Origin: Acidobacteriota bacterium
GTDB lineage: Bacteria; Acidobacteriota; Blastocatellia; Pyrinomonadales; Pyrinomonadaceae
NCBI GenBank assembly: GCA_029777145.1
Contig: JAKOSS010000572.1
Location: 1 to 23,637, forward strand
Direction: 5' to 3'
DNA length: 23,637 nt
In this document: piece after piece, positions 22,845 to 23,637 of the stretch
Numbering within the stretch: position 1 is the first letter of the stretch
Layout of the letters: the number at the start of each line of letters is the position of its first letter
Translations under genes and position numbers: made by a program
The notes under the pieces: generated by a model
Told to the model about the DNA's origin: nothing
Seen by the model: only the letters and a program-made list of their open reading frames with translations
The model's database searches: none

Positions 22845-23612
22845 TCATTTAAGTTTCGCCAGATCCTCTTCGGTCCAGGCGCTGGATTTGAAAAAATAGA
22901 TGCGGCGATCGCTCTTTATCTCCGCGTTGATCGGTTCTTCGAGCGCGAAGCCGTAACTTCCGCGGCAAAGCGGTTCGCGCCAGTCGTTGCCCTTCACCAA
23001 AAACTCTTTGATCCGTTCGGAATCTGAACCCATGACAAATGCCATCGGAATGGCTTCGTCGACCGGGAGATCGTTGAACCAATTGTCGCCTGCGCACCAG
23101 GACGCGAGCGCGGTCATCGTCAGCGGAATGTCCGGCGGCAGTTCCTCACGGAGGGACCGCATCAACTCGCGATAGAACGGCCTTTCAGAGACCGCCGCGT
23201 CGAAGTCGATCTGGATCGCCTTGACGTCAGGAAGCGCGAGCGTTTGCTTGATCCGATCGATCACGCGCCGGCGTTGGTCCGCGTCGAGGATCGGACGCGC
23301 TTCCTTGCGCTTGTCGGTTTCGATCCGCGTGACCGCGATCATGTACGATCCCGGGGCAACGTCGAGCGGTTGCCGCCGCGGCACGAACGTCACGTTGCTG
23401 ATGTTCAGTTTGAGCGTCTGGGCGAGAAACGCGACGCCGAAACGCTTCGGGTCGAGAAACCTCAGATCCTCCTTGCGTTCCCATGCCCAAAGGATCCGGG
23501 GCGGCATTTTCTGATCGAGTTCAGGGTTGACCGTTCGCTTCGACTGGCACGACTGCGACATCGCCGCGGCCGCAAAAAGCAGCAGGATCCGAATCCGTGG
23601 AGCAACAGACAC
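22845..23612 (-). CDS. Exported protein of unknown function, DUF3142-like, first gene of a three-gene locus
   Basis: A 255-residue protein with an N-terminal hydrophobic export signal (about 6-18) ending at SQSC, a weak lipobox with Cys22. The mature part resembles, to my memory and with low certainty, the DUF3142 group: ILWAWERKEDLRFLDP, GVAFLAQTL, AIQIDFDA, LTMTALASWCAGDNWF and IPMAFVMG. The run of strand-ending motifs (IDFDA, TALASW, MAFVMG) fits a TIM-barrel-like fold as in glycosidase-related proteins; the acidic residues of IDFDA could be catalytic, but this is inference. The start is GTG at 23612, the only one giving a signal sequence. Its stop is one base before the next gene's ATG, so it likely forms an operon with both large secreted paralogues. 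Confidence 0.75.
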   Translation of the reverse strand: MSVAPRIRILLLFAAAAMSQSCQSKRTVNPELDQKMPPRILWAWERKEDLRFLDPKRFGVAFLAQTLKLNISNVTFVPRRQPLDVAPGSYMIAVTRIETDKRKEARPILDADQRRRVIDRIKQTLALPDVKAIQIDFDAAVSERPFYRELMRSLREELPPDIPLTMTALASWCAGDNWFNDLPVDEAIPMAFVMGSDSERIKEFLVKGNDWREPLCRGSYGFALEEPINAEIKSDRRIYFFKSSAWTEEDLAKLK

Positions 23613-23621
23613 AATGCGTGC

Positions 23622-23627
23622 AATATA
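23622..23627 (-). promoter_or_regulatory. Possible -10 box for the three-gene exported-protein locus
   Basis: TATATT on the minus strand, 9 bases before the GTG start. The -35 region would lie outside the window, so this cannot be confirmed, and the leader would be very short. Confidence 0.3.
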
Positions 23628-23637
23628 CTACGATTCG

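Overview
The window looks like a piece of a chromosome from a free-living, moderately GC-rich Gram-negative bacterium. Acidobacteriota of the Blastocatellia/Pyrinomonadales type is my best guess. That placement is an inference from gene style (FHA/zinc-ribbon kinases, many small secreted or lipid-anchored proteins, heptamer repeats between genes); no rRNA or other decisive marker is present. There is no phage, insertion sequence, CRISPR array or plasmid gene. Genes are densely packed on both strands.

Layout. (1) 1-4842, plus strand: a Ser/Thr phospho-signalling cluster of three closely spaced genes: a kinase with zinc ribbons and an FHA domain (5' end outside the window), an RDD membrane protein, and an FHA-GAF-SpoIIE/PP2C phosphatase, closed by a terminator near 4900. 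(2) 4949-5389, minus: a hotdog-fold acyl-CoA thioesterase. (3) 5612-11773, minus: a five-gene exporter operon (TetR regulator, HlyD adaptor, fused double ATPase, two ABC-2 permeases) with overlapping or nearly touching genes in the same order as E. coli cecR-ybhGFSR. Its promoter has a TetR-type palindrome over the -10 box. (4) 11829-11988, minus: a self-contained tRNA-Gln(CUG) unit with promoter and terminator. (5) 12103-15776, plus: smpB, leucyl aminopeptidase pepA and its terminator, then a zinc-metallopeptidase-like lipoprotein and a small unknown lipoprotein. (6) 15777-16340: a 564-base gene-free stretch made almost wholly of heptamer arrays, inverted repeats and hairpins, ending in a promoter for sucC. 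(7) 16341-17501, plus: sucC without an adjacent sucD. (8) 17502-17820: a second repeat-rich spacer with octamers, a terminator, a perfect palindrome and a CCCAAAT heptamer array. (9) 17821-23612, minus: three exported proteins of unknown function in tight succession; two are large, diverged tandem paralogues.

How the parts work together. The first cluster gives both writer (kinase), reader (two FHA domains) and eraser (PP2C-type phosphatase) of protein phosphorylation, plus a membrane protein. The exporter operon is a complete tripartite inner-membrane/adaptor pump under likely self-repression. The best candidate for an undescribed system is the 17.8-23.6 kb locus: a putative TIM-barrel-like exported protein followed by two tandem secreted helical-repeat proteins sharing an N-terminal CGP and C-terminal NWWC / YGC cysteine motifs. 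The most unusual DNA feature is the recurrence of tandem repeats with a 7-base period but different unit sequences, in both large intergenic regions.
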